Origin: Paenibacillaceae bacterium
GTDB taxonomy: Bacteria > Bacillota > Clostridia > Lachnospirales > Lachnospiraceae
Direction: 5' to 3'
Assembly: GCA_015057705.1 (NCBI GenBank)
Contig: SVDU01000023.1
Span: 20,192 to 84,191 of the forward strand
Length of the DNA stretch: 64,000 bases
Made by a program: the position numbers and the translations under genes. Under the pieces are notes generated by a model, which did not search any database, had not been told where the DNA came from, and worked only from the letters and a program-made list of their open reading frames with translations. Shown here one piece after another: positions 41,262 to 51,022 of the stretch. The stretch's first letter is position 1; each line of letters opens with the position of its first letter.

Positions 41262-42368
41262 CTATTGTATTTCGATATTAAAATCAAAATCTTCATCTTC
41301 TTTTATACTCGTATCCTGTTCATCCAAAGGTTTCTTGATAAATGCGTAAATTACACCGGTAAGTACAGAACCTATAATAAGAGCTATAATAAATACAATT
41401 GGATTCTTCATCATGGGAACAACAAAGATTCCGCCTGCTGCTGCAGGGCTTTCACAACCAAATCCTACGGCAATTGCTCCTGCAACAGCGGAGCCAATTA
41501 CAGATGCCGGTATAAAACGCAGAGGGTCTGATGCTGCAAATGGCAAAACACCTTCTGTAATAAAACATAATCCCATTGGAAATGCCGCTTTTCCTGCCTC
41601 CCGCTGGTCTGCACTAAACTTTTTCTTTGCAATGAGCGTAGAGATAAATGCCCCAATTGGCGGTGTCATACCACCAATAATTTTTGCTGCTGCCGGTCCC
41701 ATAATCTTGTCTGCCAACAATGCATTTGCTGCCATAGAAGCTGTTTTATTCACAGGACCGCCCAGGTCGAATCCCATACAGAATCCAATAACACCACCAA
41801 TTATGCCCTTTGCTCCACCATTTAATGTGATAATCCATGCCTGAAATTTTGTCATTAGGAACGACATTGGTATTGAAAATACACAAAGGAATATCATACC
41901 GCACACCAGGGTCGAAATAAGAGGAATCAGCATTACTGGCATAAGGCCCTGACTCCATTTCGGAACTCTCCACTTTTTCATCCAGTTAATAAAGGAACCA
42001 ATAATGAAGGACATCAGTAATCCGCCCAGAAAGCCTGCCTTAGACTGTGATGAACAATAACCGATAACCAGACCAGGCATAATTCCGGGACGTCCGGAGA
42101 TCGAATACGCAACACCTGCTGTCATAACTGCAACAGCAAAATCCATTGCAAATGTACCGATCTTATTTACCCCCCACCAGAATCCCAGCCATGTAAACGG
42201 GTTTAAATTACTAAAAGGGGTTGCCCCAGCCTCTACCGCATTTCCAATATCGTATCCTCCCAAAGCCTTGGCCAGTGCGCACAACAAACCGCCTGCAACA
42301 ACAAATGGTATCATGTAGGATATACCCGTCATAACATGACGCTGAATGTTATTCTTTTTACTATTCAT
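41262..42368 (-). CDS. PTS fructose-family EIIC
   Basis: The 368-residue membrane permease has about eight to nine segments and FCMGFDLGGPVNKTASM (near 205-221), the EIIC-Fru signature. The frame is open to a GTG at 42389, but AAGGAGAGGG is placed for ATG 42368. It carries the sugar that the separate EIIB phosphorylates. The C-terminal tail is very acidic. Confidence 0.88.
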   Translation of the reverse strand: MNSKKNNIQRHVMTGISYMIPFVVAGGLLCALAKALGGYDIGNAVEAGATPFSNLNPFTWLGFWWGVNKIGTFAMDFAVAVMTAGVAYSISGRPGIMPGLVIGYCSSQSKAGFLGGLLMSFIIGSFINWMKKWRVPKWSQGLMPVMLIPLISTLVCGMIFLCVFSIPMSFLMTKFQAWIITLNGGAKGIIGGVIGFCMGFDLGGPVNKTASMAANALLADKIMGPAAAKIIGGMTPPIGAFISTLIAKKKFSADQREAGKAAFPMGLCFITEGVLPFAASDPLRFIPASVIGSAVAGAIAVGFGCESPAAAGGIFVVPMMKNPIVFIIALIIGSVLTGVIYAFIKKPLDEQDTSIKEDEDFDFNIEIQ

Positions 42369-42389
42369 TTTTACCCTCTCCTTTTGCAC

Positions 42390-42698
42390 TTATTTCTCTA
42401 ATTTTTCGTGTGTTTTCTTTATTACACCTTTCGCAGATTTCATAACAAGACTGATGGGAATCTCAATCACCGGTTTCCCCTTAAAACGTTCTTTGGTAAT
42501 CCCAATATCTGCAGCAATGATAACCACATCTGCTTCGGCGATGTCCTCAGGTGTAAGTGCATTCTCAATTCCGATAGATCCCTGCGTTTCTATCTTAATT
42601 TCATCCCCCATTTCCCTGGCTGCTCCCTCCAGCTTCTCTTTTGCAATGTAAGTATGAGCAATTCCTGCAATACATGCTGTTATTCCTACTATCTTCAC
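42390..42698 (-). CDS. PTS fructose-family EIIB
   Basis: The 102-residue protein has the phospho-Cys C9 in GITACIAGIAHTYIA and the PTS EIIB-Fru fold (IKIETQGSIGIENALTPEDI). GTG start with AGGAGG. First gene of the second PTS operon. Confidence 0.9.
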   Translation of the reverse strand: MKIVGITACIAGIAHTYIAKEKLEGAAREMGDEIKIETQGSIGIENALTPEDIAEADVVIIAADIGITKERFKGKPVIEIPISLVMKSAKGVIKKTHEKLEK

Positions 42699-42729
42699 TT
42701 TCCTGCCTCCTGTTCTCTTGTTTGTAATG

Positions 42730-42809
42730 ATAATATCATCCTTTATTTAACCGGTGTAAAAGAACTTATGCCCTTAATTGTGGTAACTTTTTAGTAAAGC
42801 CTTAACCGG
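42730..42809 (-). promoter_or_regulatory. Promoter of the second PTS operon with TTAACCGG repeats
   Basis: Minus-strand TTACAC (42754-42759), 18-base spacer, TATTAT (42730-42735). TTAACCGG occurs at 42747-42754 and 42802-42809, one across the -35 box and one upstream, as candidate sites for the PRD regulator. Confidence 0.5.
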
Positions 42810-42840
42810 ATTAACGCCTGTCATACTTTTTTCCCAATAA

Positions 42841-42870
42841 AAAAGGACCACCCTTCAGGACGATCCTTTT
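42841..42870 (-). terminator. Terminator of the opp-cutC-deoR-transglutaminase operon
   Basis: AAAAGGATCGTCC and GGGTGGTCCTTTT (minus strand) form a continuous stem with some G-T pairs around a TGAA loop, ending in T-rich sequence. Confidence 0.75.
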
Positions 42871-42886
42871 ATTTACAAACAGGTAT

Positions 42887-45451
42887 TTACTTACTTAAGC
42901 ACAGAAGCTTCTCCATCAGTGCCACACTCCCCACATTGTAGCCGCTGCATGCATAAACTGCATTTAACCCCGGGTTCGTAACAATTAAAAGCGGAAGCTT
43001 TTCAGGGTCCACATACATTTTACGAGCCAACGGTTCTACCCCCTCATCAAAGTTAAAGTAACCCACCTTGATTCCCGGAATTGCCTTAAGAACCTTTTGC
43101 ATGGTTAAATTTTTTAAAGAAGCTTCGCCTTGCAGCAGAAAAATAATCTGGGCACCCAAAGCATTTAAGGAATCCTTTTGCTCCAGCATTTCATTGAGAA
43201 CGTGCTCGGTGGGTTCCTGTCCCTCAGATAAAACAGCCAGTATATTGGCCTTCTCAGCCATAAGCTCCGATGCAAAAACCGTATGTTCGCTCATATTATC
43301 TTTCATGTTCACTTCAAAATCATTTATTACATAGTCAACCAGCATATCCTCCATACTTCCAGTACGCAGGCGCATGGTGACCGTCTTTACTTCATCAGTT
43401 TTCAGCTCAAATAAATATTCACTGGCATTTTGGTTTCCACTTGGAAGACGGACGGAAGTAATAAGGCGGTATTTTCCAGGTGATAAATCCAGACTTAATA
43501 AGCCTTCTTGAAACTTTAACCCAGTATAATCCAAAGTTACAAACTGCCCATCTTTTTTCATACCAATGGTCCACGTCTGATAATAAACCGGTACAATGTC
43601 CAGATCTGAGCGCAATAACAGTTTTCCATTTTCTCCAGTCTGGGGCTTTGCTCCTTCTTCCTCTCCGGTTACAGATACAAAACCATCGTTTTCATAAATC
43701 TCAGCTTCCAGATTCACAGGGTTAATCCTTGCGGGAATGCCCAAAGTACGGCAGATTGCTACAAATAATATTTTCTGGCTAAGGGGATTACCCTGTAAAA
43801 GCTTAAGGCCTCCAACAGGTGAAGAAGTTATAGTCTTGTAATCAAGCTTGGATTCAAAACCTATGTTTTGCTTCACGTACCGCCAAACAGCCCTGGGATT
43901 GGTTCGGAATTCTTCCTTTTGACTCTCAGCGAAGAATCCATCTATAAATCCCCGGTAGTCCGTCATCTCTTCCAATAATATTCTGGGACAGAGTATATAC
44001 TTTGCATAAACATCCAGTTTATTGTTATCTTTCCATGTCTTACGGTACGGAGCCGCTCCAATTAAATGACTTTCCAGGATGTCCGCACTGGCATCCTTAT
44101 AGTCCTTAATAGTCAGACTCTTAAGCAGAACTTCCCGATCCGGGTTATTGTCCCGATTCATAAACCTGTAAATTTCATCAAAATTACCAGCCGATAACCG
44201 TAAAATATGATTCTGCTCTGGACTTGCAAAACCATCTTCTCTAAAGTACCCTGCAATCCTTTCCTCCCTCACCTGATTCGCCTTGTTGATCCTGTCTCTG
44301 TTTCTTTCTTTTTGCTCTCTGGTAAGTTTAAACGTATGCATAGGATAATCCTTTGGAGCTCTGACATCTGTATCAACCCAGACTTCCTGGGAGGGTTTCC
44401 TGTTCTCATCCCGCAGATAAAGCACTGTATGATCCTCATCTTCTATTGAAATCCATGCTTCGCAGCTAAGTTTTCCTTTACCTGCCCAGACATGTACATC
44501 GCCCAGACCAATGGTAATTGTCACCTTACCCTGATTGTCCGTCAGCAGGGAAGCCACGCTGCAGTATTCCGCCATGTTAAGTATTTCAATAGAAACCCAA
44601 GCGTTTTCTACAGGATTGTTCTCATCATCAAGCACCTGTATTTCATATAGCCTGGTCCGGGCATAGGTGGCCGTTTCATTATAATAAACCAGCAAATCCT
44701 CCTGTCCCAGACACTCCTTCACCGAATCACCAGAATAATCAGAAAAAGTTCTGGTGTGCACCAGTAATGCCCTGGAAGATGCATTGGTAAACCATCCCTT
44801 ATTAAGTACTTCCTCCGGCTCACACGCCCCCAGAAAATGCCATTTTCCTTCCACGAACACCTCAACCCATGCATGGTTATCATCACAATGAGCCCATCTT
44901 GGTGTATATACCTGTCTGGCCGGTATTCCCACACTCCGGAAAGCCGTAACCGCAAAGGTGGATTCTTCCCCGCATCTGCCTTTTCCTGATTTATAAACGG
45001 TTACCGGAGAAATGGTCCTGTTATCGGACGACTCATAAGTTCCGTTTTCCGCACACCAGTAATTGATTTCCAGCACTGCATCTTTTACAGAAAGTCCTTT
45101 GACGCGGTCAATTAGCTTATCATAAAAAAACTGGCGGCAGTCTTCAATGTTTTCCGTATTGACCCGATAATACAAAATGTGATGTAAAAAGATATCTTCC
45201 GGAATCTCTTGGCACCATTCCATCTGCTCATAAACCATAAGAGAATGCCTTACAAATCCCAGGAATACGTTAAAATCATATTCTCCGGCATCCCGAAGCG
45301 GCATTGTACCATACAAAAATTTCATGAGCACCTGTTCTTCATAACTACAGCCTTCCATGGCTTTCTCAACTTCTCCTTTTAAATCTTTTAAATAGGGAAG
45401 CCTGAGATCATATTTTTCCTGGGCATACCTCTGCAAATGTTCTGTAAACAT
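42887..45451 (-). CDS. Large transglutaminase-domain protein
   Basis: The 854-residue protein has a transglutaminase/cysteine-protease-like core with C160 (GKGRCGEE) and H193 (DDNHAWVEVF); the third residue normally Asp lies in GACEPE and is Glu/Cys. A second transglutaminase-like segment (QNIGFESKL...CRTLGIPARINP) follows near 520-590, then a beta-rich region and a C-terminal thioredoxin-like tail. There is no signal peptide or membrane segment, so it is cytoplasmic. Last gene of the opp-cutC-deoR operon, so a peptide, amide or sugar-peptide deamidase/hydrolase role on an imported substrate is plausible but unproven. Confidence 0.78.
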   Translation of the reverse strand: MFTEHLQRYAQEKYDLRLPYLKDLKGEVEKAMEGCSYEEQVLMKFLYGTMPLRDAGEYDFNVFLGFVRHSLMVYEQMEWCQEIPEDIFLHHILYYRVNTENIEDCRQFFYDKLIDRVKGLSVKDAVLEINYWCAENGTYESSDNRTISPVTVYKSGKGRCGEESTFAVTAFRSVGIPARQVYTPRWAHCDDNHAWVEVFVEGKWHFLGACEPEEVLNKGWFTNASSRALLVHTRTFSDYSGDSVKECLGQEDLLVYYNETATYARTRLYEIQVLDDENNPVENAWVSIEILNMAEYCSVASLLTDNQGKVTITIGLGDVHVWAGKGKLSCEAWISIEDEDHTVLYLRDENRKPSQEVWVDTDVRAPKDYPMHTFKLTREQKERNRDRINKANQVREERIAGYFREDGFASPEQNHILRLSAGNFDEIYRFMNRDNNPDREVLLKSLTIKDYKDASADILESHLIGAAPYRKTWKDNNKLDVYAKYILCPRILLEEMTDYRGFIDGFFAESQKEEFRTNPRAVWRYVKQNIGFESKLDYKTITSSPVGGLKLLQGNPLSQKILFVAICRTLGIPARINPVNLEAEIYENDGFVSVTGEEEGAKPQTGENGKLLLRSDLDIVPVYYQTWTIGMKKDGQFVTLDYTGLKFQEGLLSLDLSPGKYRLITSVRLPSGNQNASEYLFELKTDEVKTVTMRLRTGSMEDMLVDYVINDFEVNMKDNMSEHTVFASELMAEKANILAVLSEGQEPTEHVLNEMLEQKDSLNALGAQIIFLLQGEASLKNLTMQKVLKAIPGIKVGYFNFDEGVEPLARKMYVDPEKLPLLIVTNPGLNAVYACSGYNVGSVALMEKLLCLSK

Positions 45452-45512
45452 TACAAATTTTCCTCCGCGTAATCATCTCATTTTATTTTTCCATAAAGCC
45501 TTCATCAAACGA

Positions 45513-46274
45513 TTAAAGGATGGTGACCCCGGCTGAATAAAGCCTTTTGCACGTAGCTTCATCTGGATTTGAATCTGTAATAATCCCATCGATGTCATCA
45601 AAATGGGCAAATTTATAGGAATCATTAAAATAAAATTTATCCTTTTCCATTACCAGATACTTATGCCTGCTGCTGGCAATGGCAGCTCTTTTTGTCAGCC
45701 CATCCTCTACCCCCAGTGTAGTAATGGAATTATCCGTAAGATCCAGGCCGCAGGTCCCGATAAATGCCCTGTCGAAACTATACTGCTTAATGATTTCAAT
45801 GGCAGCCGCTCCCATAAATCCATTTACCGTATGGTACATAATCCCTCCGGTTCCGATGGCGACGATACTTGGATTCACTGCCAGTGTCTGCATTATGTCA
45901 ATCATATTTGTCACTACAGTTACCCGCTTATGGGACTTGGCAAGCAGATCCGCAACCATAATATTTGTAGTGGAAATATCCAAAAAAATGGTTTCATTTC
46001 CGCTTATGAGATCGAACGCCTTTTGAGCAATCAACATCTTTTTCTCAATATTCGTATCCCTCCGGTCAATTACATCCCGTTTCAATGGATAATCCTGGGA
46101 CAATAAAGCTCCCCCATAGGTTCGTTTCAGCTTTCCGGCATTTTCCAGGCTTTTTAAATCCTTTCGTATACAATCCTCTGTTACCTGAAAAAGGGCACTT
46201 AAATCCTTTACCTTCACCATGCCCTCAGTCTGAAGAATCTGTAATATCCTGTCTAAACGTTCTTCCGTAAACAT
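45513..46274 (-). CDS. DeoR-family transcriptional regulator
   Basis: The 253-residue protein has a DeoR HTH (RLDRILQILQTEGMVKVKDLS, VTEDCIRKDLKSLENAGKLKRTYGGA) and a DeoR C-terminal sensor domain that binds sugar phosphates (IFLDISTTNIMVADLL). Its start overlaps the cutC stop by 22 bases and GGAGG precedes it. It probably senses a phosphosugar from the pathway of this operon. Confidence 0.87.
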   Translation of the reverse strand: MFTEERLDRILQILQTEGMVKVKDLSALFQVTEDCIRKDLKSLENAGKLKRTYGGALLSQDYPLKRDVIDRRDTNIEKKMLIAQKAFDLISGNETIFLDISTTNIMVADLLAKSHKRVTVVTNMIDIMQTLAVNPSIVAIGTGGIMYHTVNGFMGAAAIEIIKQYSFDRAFIGTCGLDLTDNSITTLGVEDGLTKRAAIASSRHKYLVMEKDKFYFNDSYKFAHFDDIDGIITDSNPDEATCKRLYSAGVTIL

Positions 46275-47020
46275 GCTTTTTCCTCCATTAATTTTTTCGC
46301 CTGGCGTATCTCTTCCTCCCGTGTGCGGAAGATATCGTATTCTCCGATTCCCGGAATTCCCATGCTTACATTTTCTTTCCGGTAAATCATTCCGCTGTCC
46401 ACGATCTCCTTGCCTGACATATGAAAAATCCTGGCGCCTATCTCATCCATGAGACAGGCCATTGTACTCACATTCACCCCGCTGCCAGCCATAATATCAA
46501 TTCTGCCTTCCGCCTTGCGGATCAGTTCCCCCAAAAGCTTTCTCCCCTCAAAGCAGGTATTCTGCTGCCCTGAGGTCAGTATGGTATCTGCTCCCGCTTC
46601 TATGGCTTCCTCAAGGCTTTTATATGGATCACGGCATACATCGAAAGCACGGTGAAGAGTCATACTGCCGTTCCTCACCTTTTCTTTCAGCACCTTCAAC
46701 CGTTCCACATCAAGATTTCCATCCGGTTTTAAAAAGCCTGCCACAATACCATCTGCACCAAGCTCCCGGAACATCAGGGCATCCTCAGCAATCATCTGAA
46801 ACTCATAATCTGTATACAAAAAGTCGCCATACCGGGGCCTTATCAGTACATTTATGGGAATATCACAGGCTTTGCGTATTTGCTTAAACTGGCTTACTGA
46901 AGGAGTAGTTCCTCCAATCACCAGATTCGCACAGAGCTCCAGTCTTTGGGCTCCTCCCCGTACTGCCGCTATTGCAGACTCCACAGAATCCACACAGACC
47001 TCCAAGATATAGTCTTTCAT
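46253..47020 (-). CDS. cutC: CutC-family TIM-barrel protein
   Basis: The 255-residue protein matches the CutC family (LEVCVDSVESA, GGAQRLELCANL near 22-33, GFLKPDGNLD, TLHRAFDVCRDP near 131-142, GSGVN near 184). CutC was named for copper tolerance in E. coli, but the family's true reaction is unsettled. Its place between a peptide ABC transporter and a DeoR/transglutaminase pair argues for a catabolic enzyme here rather than copper handling. It overlaps deoR by 22 bases. Confidence 0.87.
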   Translation of the reverse strand: MKDYILEVCVDSVESAIAAVRGGAQRLELCANLVIGGTTPSVSQFKQIRKACDIPINVLIRPRYGDFLYTDYEFQMIAEDALMFRELGADGIVAGFLKPDGNLDVERLKVLKEKVRNGSMTLHRAFDVCRDPYKSLEEAIEAGADTILTSGQQNTCFEGRKLLGELIRKAEGRIDIMAGSGVNVSTMACLMDEIGARIFHMSGKEIVDSGMIYRKENVSMGIPGIGEYDIFRTREEEIRQAKKLMEEKACLRKNV

Positions 47021-47058
47021 CGTTTTCTCCTAACAATCTATTTTTCATTGCCAGCCTG

Positions 47059-48027
47059 TTATTGCACTCTATGACAGGCTGCAAAATGTCCCGGTCTTAC
47101 TTCTTTCATCTCCGGCGTATTTTTGCTGCAGAGCTCTTCCGTATAAGGGCAGCGTCCGGCAAAGAGACACCCCTGCGTCAAACGGATGGGATCAGGAAGA
47201 CTTCCTTCCAGCATGATCCTGTTCCGGTTCTTCTCCACATCCGGGTCAGGGATTGGAATTGCAGAAAGCAATGCCTGTGTATAAGGATGCACCGGATCAT
47301 CAAACAAAGTCTCACTGTCCGCCAATTCCACCATACTTCCCAGATACATAACTCCAATCCGGTCACTGATGTGCTTCACCATGGAAAGATCGTGGGCAAT
47401 AAAGAGGTATGTAAGATTTCTCTTCTTCTGGAGCTCTTTCAGCAGATTAATTACCTGAGCCTGAATGGAAACATCAAGAGCGGATATGGGTTCATCACAG
47501 ATAATAAACTCCGGATCAACCGCCAAGGCCCTGGCGATCCCCACTCTCTGCCGCTGTCCGCCAGAAAATTCATGAGGGAAACGGTTTGCATGCTCTTCGG
47601 AAAGTCCTACTGTTTCTAAAAGCTCAATCACCTTCTTTTTCCGTTCCTGTCCCTTAAAGATTCCGTGAGCGTCCATTCCCTCTGCAATAATATCCATCAC
47701 CTTCATACGTGGATTTAAGGAAGCATAAGGATCCTGGAAAATCATCTGCATTTTCCTTGTAAATGTATGACGATCCGCCTGTGACAGGCTGTTATTAATT
47801 ACCTGCCCATCATATACCACCGTTCCTTCCGTGGGCTCATACAGCTGGATTACCGTCCGTCCAAAAGTAGACTTTCCGCATCCGCTCTCGCCCACCAGCC
47901 CCAGTGTCTCTCCTTTATAAATATCCAGGCTGATATCTCTCACCGCTTTTAAGGTCTGATTTTTTCCCACATGAAAATACTTTTTCAAATGTTTTACTTC
48001 TAATAAAGGTTTCTTATCCGCCGACAT
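47059..48027 (-). CDS. oppF: Oligopeptide ABC transporter ATPase OppF
   Basis: The 322-residue ATPase has Walker A GESGCGKST, signature FSGGQRQRVGIARAL, Walker B FIICDEPISALD, and the C-terminal Cys-rich FAGRCPYTEELC motif (C-x-x-x... C) typical of Opp/Dpp ATPases, which can hold an Fe-S cluster. AGGAGG precedes the start. Confidence 0.92.
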   Translation of the reverse strand: MSADKKPLLEVKHLKKYFHVGKNQTLKAVRDISLDIYKGETLGLVGESGCGKSTFGRTVIQLYEPTEGTVVYDGQVINNSLSQADRHTFTRKMQMIFQDPYASLNPRMKVMDIIAEGMDAHGIFKGQERKKKVIELLETVGLSEEHANRFPHEFSGGQRQRVGIARALAVDPEFIICDEPISALDVSIQAQVINLLKELQKKRNLTYLFIAHDLSMVKHISDRIGVMYLGSMVELADSETLFDDPVHPYTQALLSAIPIPDPDVEKNRNRIMLEGSLPDPIRLTQGCLFAGRCPYTEELCSKNTPEMKEVRPGHFAACHRVQ

Positions 48028-48039
48028 TCTGATTTCCTC

Positions 48040-49029
48040 CTATTCCCTGAGAGCCTTCGCCCGCTCATCAAGCAGCCAGCAGCGCACATGATGGTTTTCG
48101 CCACAAAGCATATCCTCAGGGGGATACTGCCTGCAGACCTCCATGGTCTTCGTACATCTGGCCGCAAATGGGCATCCTTTTGGCGGTTCCATCAAATCCG
48201 GAGGTGTTCCCGGAATTGCCGTCAGCTCACTACCCTTTTCTGAAGCCTTTGGTATAGAAGCCAGAAGCCCCTTGGTGTACGGGTGAGTGGTTTCATAAAA
48301 TAAATCTCTCACATCAGCAGTTTCTACCAGCTGTCCTCCATACATAACAGCCACACGGTCTGCAATATTAGCCACAACACCTAAATTATGAGTGATAATA
48401 ATAATGGAAGTCTTAATTTTTTTCTGCAAATCCCTCATCAGGTCCAGTATCTGAGCCTGAATCGTCACATCCAGCGCCGTAGTAGGTTCATCGGCAATCA
48501 AAATCCTGGGATCACAAGCCAGAGCCACTGCAATCACAACCCTTTGTCTCATTCCTCCGGAAAACTGATGAGGATACTGATCAAACCTAGCTTCCGGATT
48601 CGAAATACCAACCAGAGAGATGAGTTCAAGAGCACGTTCTTTCATCTGTGCCTTTGACATATCCTTCCGGTGTTCTTTTAAAACCTCAACGATCTGCTTA
48701 CCAATGGTCATAGTCGGATTTAAAGAGGTCATAGGATCCTGAAATATCATGGATATATCCGATCCTCTAACTGACTGCATCTGCCGTTCACTGTACTTCG
48801 CAAGATCCTTTCCTTCCAGGAGGATACTTCCATCAACGATCTTACCATTTTTAGGAAGCAGTCCCATAATACTTTTTACGGAAATAGATTTGCCGGAACC
48901 AGATTCCCCTACGATGGCAAGAGTCTCCTGTTCATCCAGATGAAAGCTGACTCCCCGGACTGCTAAAACCGTACCGTGCTGTGTCTCTATCTGTACCCGT
49001 AACTGATTCACTTCTAATAATCTGCTCAC
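48040..49029 (-). CDS. oppD: Oligopeptide ABC transporter ATPase OppD
   Basis: The 329-residue ATPase has Walker A GESGSGKS, signature FSGGMRQRVVIA, Walker B ILIADEPTTALD and the C-terminal CPFAARCTKTMEVC motif. GTG start with a GGTGA site. It pairs with OppF. Confidence 0.92.
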   Translation of the reverse strand: MSRLLEVNQLRVQIETQHGTVLAVRGVSFHLDEQETLAIVGESGSGKSISVKSIMGLLPKNGKIVDGSILLEGKDLAKYSERQMQSVRGSDISMIFQDPMTSLNPTMTIGKQIVEVLKEHRKDMSKAQMKERALELISLVGISNPEARFDQYPHQFSGGMRQRVVIAVALACDPRILIADEPTTALDVTIQAQILDLMRDLQKKIKTSIIIITHNLGVVANIADRVAVMYGGQLVETADVRDLFYETTHPYTKGLLASIPKASEKGSELTAIPGTPPDLMEPPKGCPFAARCTKTMEVCRQYPPEDMLCGENHHVRCWLLDERAKALRE

Positions 49030-49040
49030 TGACGATTCAC

Positions 49041-49946
49041 CTACTTTCTCATTCTGGGGTCCAGTGCATCACGCAGACCATCACCAAGAATACTGAAACA
49101 TACCATAATAAGCACAATCACGATGGCAGGGAAAATCAGTACATGGGGGAAATTACGAAGCACCTGGTATCCGTTATTGATCAAAACTCCCAGAGAAGCC
49201 TTTGGCTCCTGCATACCAATACCAATAAAGCTTAAAAACGCCTCTGTAAATATGGCAGAAGGAATCGTAAACATGGCATTAATAACAATTACCCCAACCG
49301 TATTGGGTATCAGATGTTTCCATATAATCCTGGAAGTACTTGTCCCCAAAACACGGGCCGCCAGCACAAACTCCTGGTTTTTCAGCTTCAAAATCTCCGC
49401 CCGGACCAGACGGGCCATATTCACCCAACCGGTAATGGAAAGAGCCACCACAATGGTCCAAATGCCGGCCGGCATAATCATCATCAAAAGAATTACAATA
49501 ATCAGATGAGGAATTCCCACCAGTATTTCAATAAACCTCTGCATAACTGCATCCACTTTCCCGCCGATAAGAGCAGAAACCGCTCCATAAACCACTCCAA
49601 CCGTCAGATCCAAAAATGCAGCCACAAATGCAATCAGCAGCGAAATACGGGTTCCCATCCAGGTTCTGACCCACAGATCCCGCCCGAACTGATCTGTTCC
49701 AAACAGATGTGCGGCGGAAGGAATCTGGTAAATAATATCATAATTCGTTTCTTTATAAGAATAAGCGGAAAGCACCGGCGCCAGTAATGCCAAAAGCCCA
49801 ATCGCTATTAAAGTAAACAAACTGGCAACCGCCGCTTTATTTTTTTTCAGGCGAAGCCACCCTTCCTGAAATGCGGTCAAGTTGGGGTGGGCGATATGTT
49901 CCTTTTCGGATTCATCCACATGAACCCTTACAAATAACTCATCCAT
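49041..49946 (-). CDS. oppC: Oligopeptide ABC permease OppC
   Basis: The 301-residue permease has an N-terminal OppC domain, about six membrane segments and the ABC loop AARVLGTSTSRIIWKHLIPN (about 198-217). AGGAGG is 7 bases before ATG 49946; the GTG at 49952 is too close to it. Confidence 0.9.
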   Translation of the reverse strand: MDELFVRVHVDESEKEHIAHPNLTAFQEGWLRLKKNKAAVASLFTLIAIGLLALLAPVLSAYSYKETNYDIIYQIPSAAHLFGTDQFGRDLWVRTWMGTRISLLIAFVAAFLDLTVGVVYGAVSALIGGKVDAVMQRFIEILVGIPHLIIVILLMMIMPAGIWTIVVALSITGWVNMARLVRAEILKLKNQEFVLAARVLGTSTSRIIWKHLIPNTVGVIVINAMFTIPSAIFTEAFLSFIGIGMQEPKASLGVLINNGYQVLRNFPHVLIFPAIVIVLIMVCFSILGDGLRDALDPRMRK

Positions 49947-49948
49947 AC

Positions 49949-50887
49949 TCACGCCTCCTTTCCTGCTGCCAGGCGTATTCTTGGATCAATCAGAGAATAA
50001 GCGATGTCAACGATCAGTACCACAAAAATGTAGAAAGCGCTGTAAAAAATAGTGATTCCCATAATGGTTGAATAATCATTGGCCTTAATGCTGTCCACAA
50101 ATAAGCTTCCGATTCCCGGAATGGTATAAATATTTTCTACTGCCAGAGATCCCGTCAGAAGATTGACAACAATCGGTCCAAGGATCGTTACCACAGGAAT
50201 AATGGAGTTTCTCACAGCATGCCGCATCAGTACTTTCATAGGGCTCAGACCCTTTGCCTTTGCAGTAATAATATAATCCTGTTCCAATACTTCCAACATC
50301 TCCGTCCTGATAAACCGGGCAACCATAGCCGTAGCAGAAAAGGACAGGGCAACAGAAGGGAGAACGGAGCATCTCCAGTCCGTCCAGAAGCCAACTGGAA
50401 GAATCCCCCATTTTAAAGCCACATAATACTGAAGCAAAGCCGCTGCCACAAAATTGGGAACAGAAACTCCCAGCACAGCCATAATCATGGTAAAGTAGTC
50501 AATTCCGCTGTTGTGTTTCCACGCCGCAATAATTCCCAGGATAAGCCCCAGTGCCAAACCGATCAATACCGCCTGAATTCCGATCAATGCCGACGGACCA
50601 ATTCTTCCTCCTATTACAGTGGATACCTTTTGTCCCGTATAGGTAAAAGAAGTTCCAAAATCTCCATGAAGAATATTTCCCATATACTTTATATACTGTT
50701 TTGGCAGAGATTCGTTTAATCCATACTGTTCTAAAATAACATGCTGCTGCTGTGCAGACATCATATTAAAGCGTTCCGCATCAAAAGGAGAGCCAGGCAG
50801 TTTTTTCATAAGAAAAAATGTCGCCGTTACAATGACCCATAATGTCAGCACCAGATAAATCAGACGCTTGCAGATATATTTTATCAT
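49949..50887 (-). CDS. oppB: Oligopeptide ABC permease OppB
   Basis: The 312-residue permease has the DppB/OppB form: N-terminal membrane segment (LVLTLWVIVTATFFLMKKLPGSPF) and loop TAKAKGLSPMKVLMRHAVRN (about 205-224). AAAGGAGG precedes it. Separated from oppA by a hairpin. Confidence 0.92.
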   Translation of the reverse strand: MIKYICKRLIYLVLTLWVIVTATFFLMKKLPGSPFDAERFNMMSAQQQHVILEQYGLNESLPKQYIKYMGNILHGDFGTSFTYTGQKVSTVIGGRIGPSALIGIQAVLIGLALGLILGIIAAWKHNSGIDYFTMIMAVLGVSVPNFVAAALLQYYVALKWGILPVGFWTDWRCSVLPSVALSFSATAMVARFIRTEMLEVLEQDYIITAKAKGLSPMKVLMRHAVRNSIIPVVTILGPIVVNLLTGSLAVENIYTIPGIGSLFVDSIKANDYSTIMGITIFYSAFYIFVVLIVDIAYSLIDPRIRLAAGKEA

Positions 50888-50929
50888 GCCGTATCCTCCT
50901 TTGCATTCCTATTTTCATAAGATTCCAAA

Positions 50930-50973
50930 AAGAGCCGTCCTCCTCCAATATTGAAAAAGAAGGGGCGGCTCTT
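50930..50973 (-). terminator. Hairpin between oppA and oppB
   Basis: AAGAGCCG (50930-50937) pairs with CGGCTCTT (50966-50973), with further pairs inside. No convincing T-run follows on the minus strand, so read-through into oppB is expected. Third of four such hairpins after a binding-protein gene. Confidence 0.7.
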
Positions 50974-51022
50974 CTCATTTCCCGCATTCTAGCTGCCAGG
51001 GTAAACCTCTGCCCGCCGCGGA

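Noticed and set aside
46253..47020. CutC as a copper-tolerance determinant
   Set aside because: No copper ATPase, chaperone or sensor is nearby; the operon context is catabolic.
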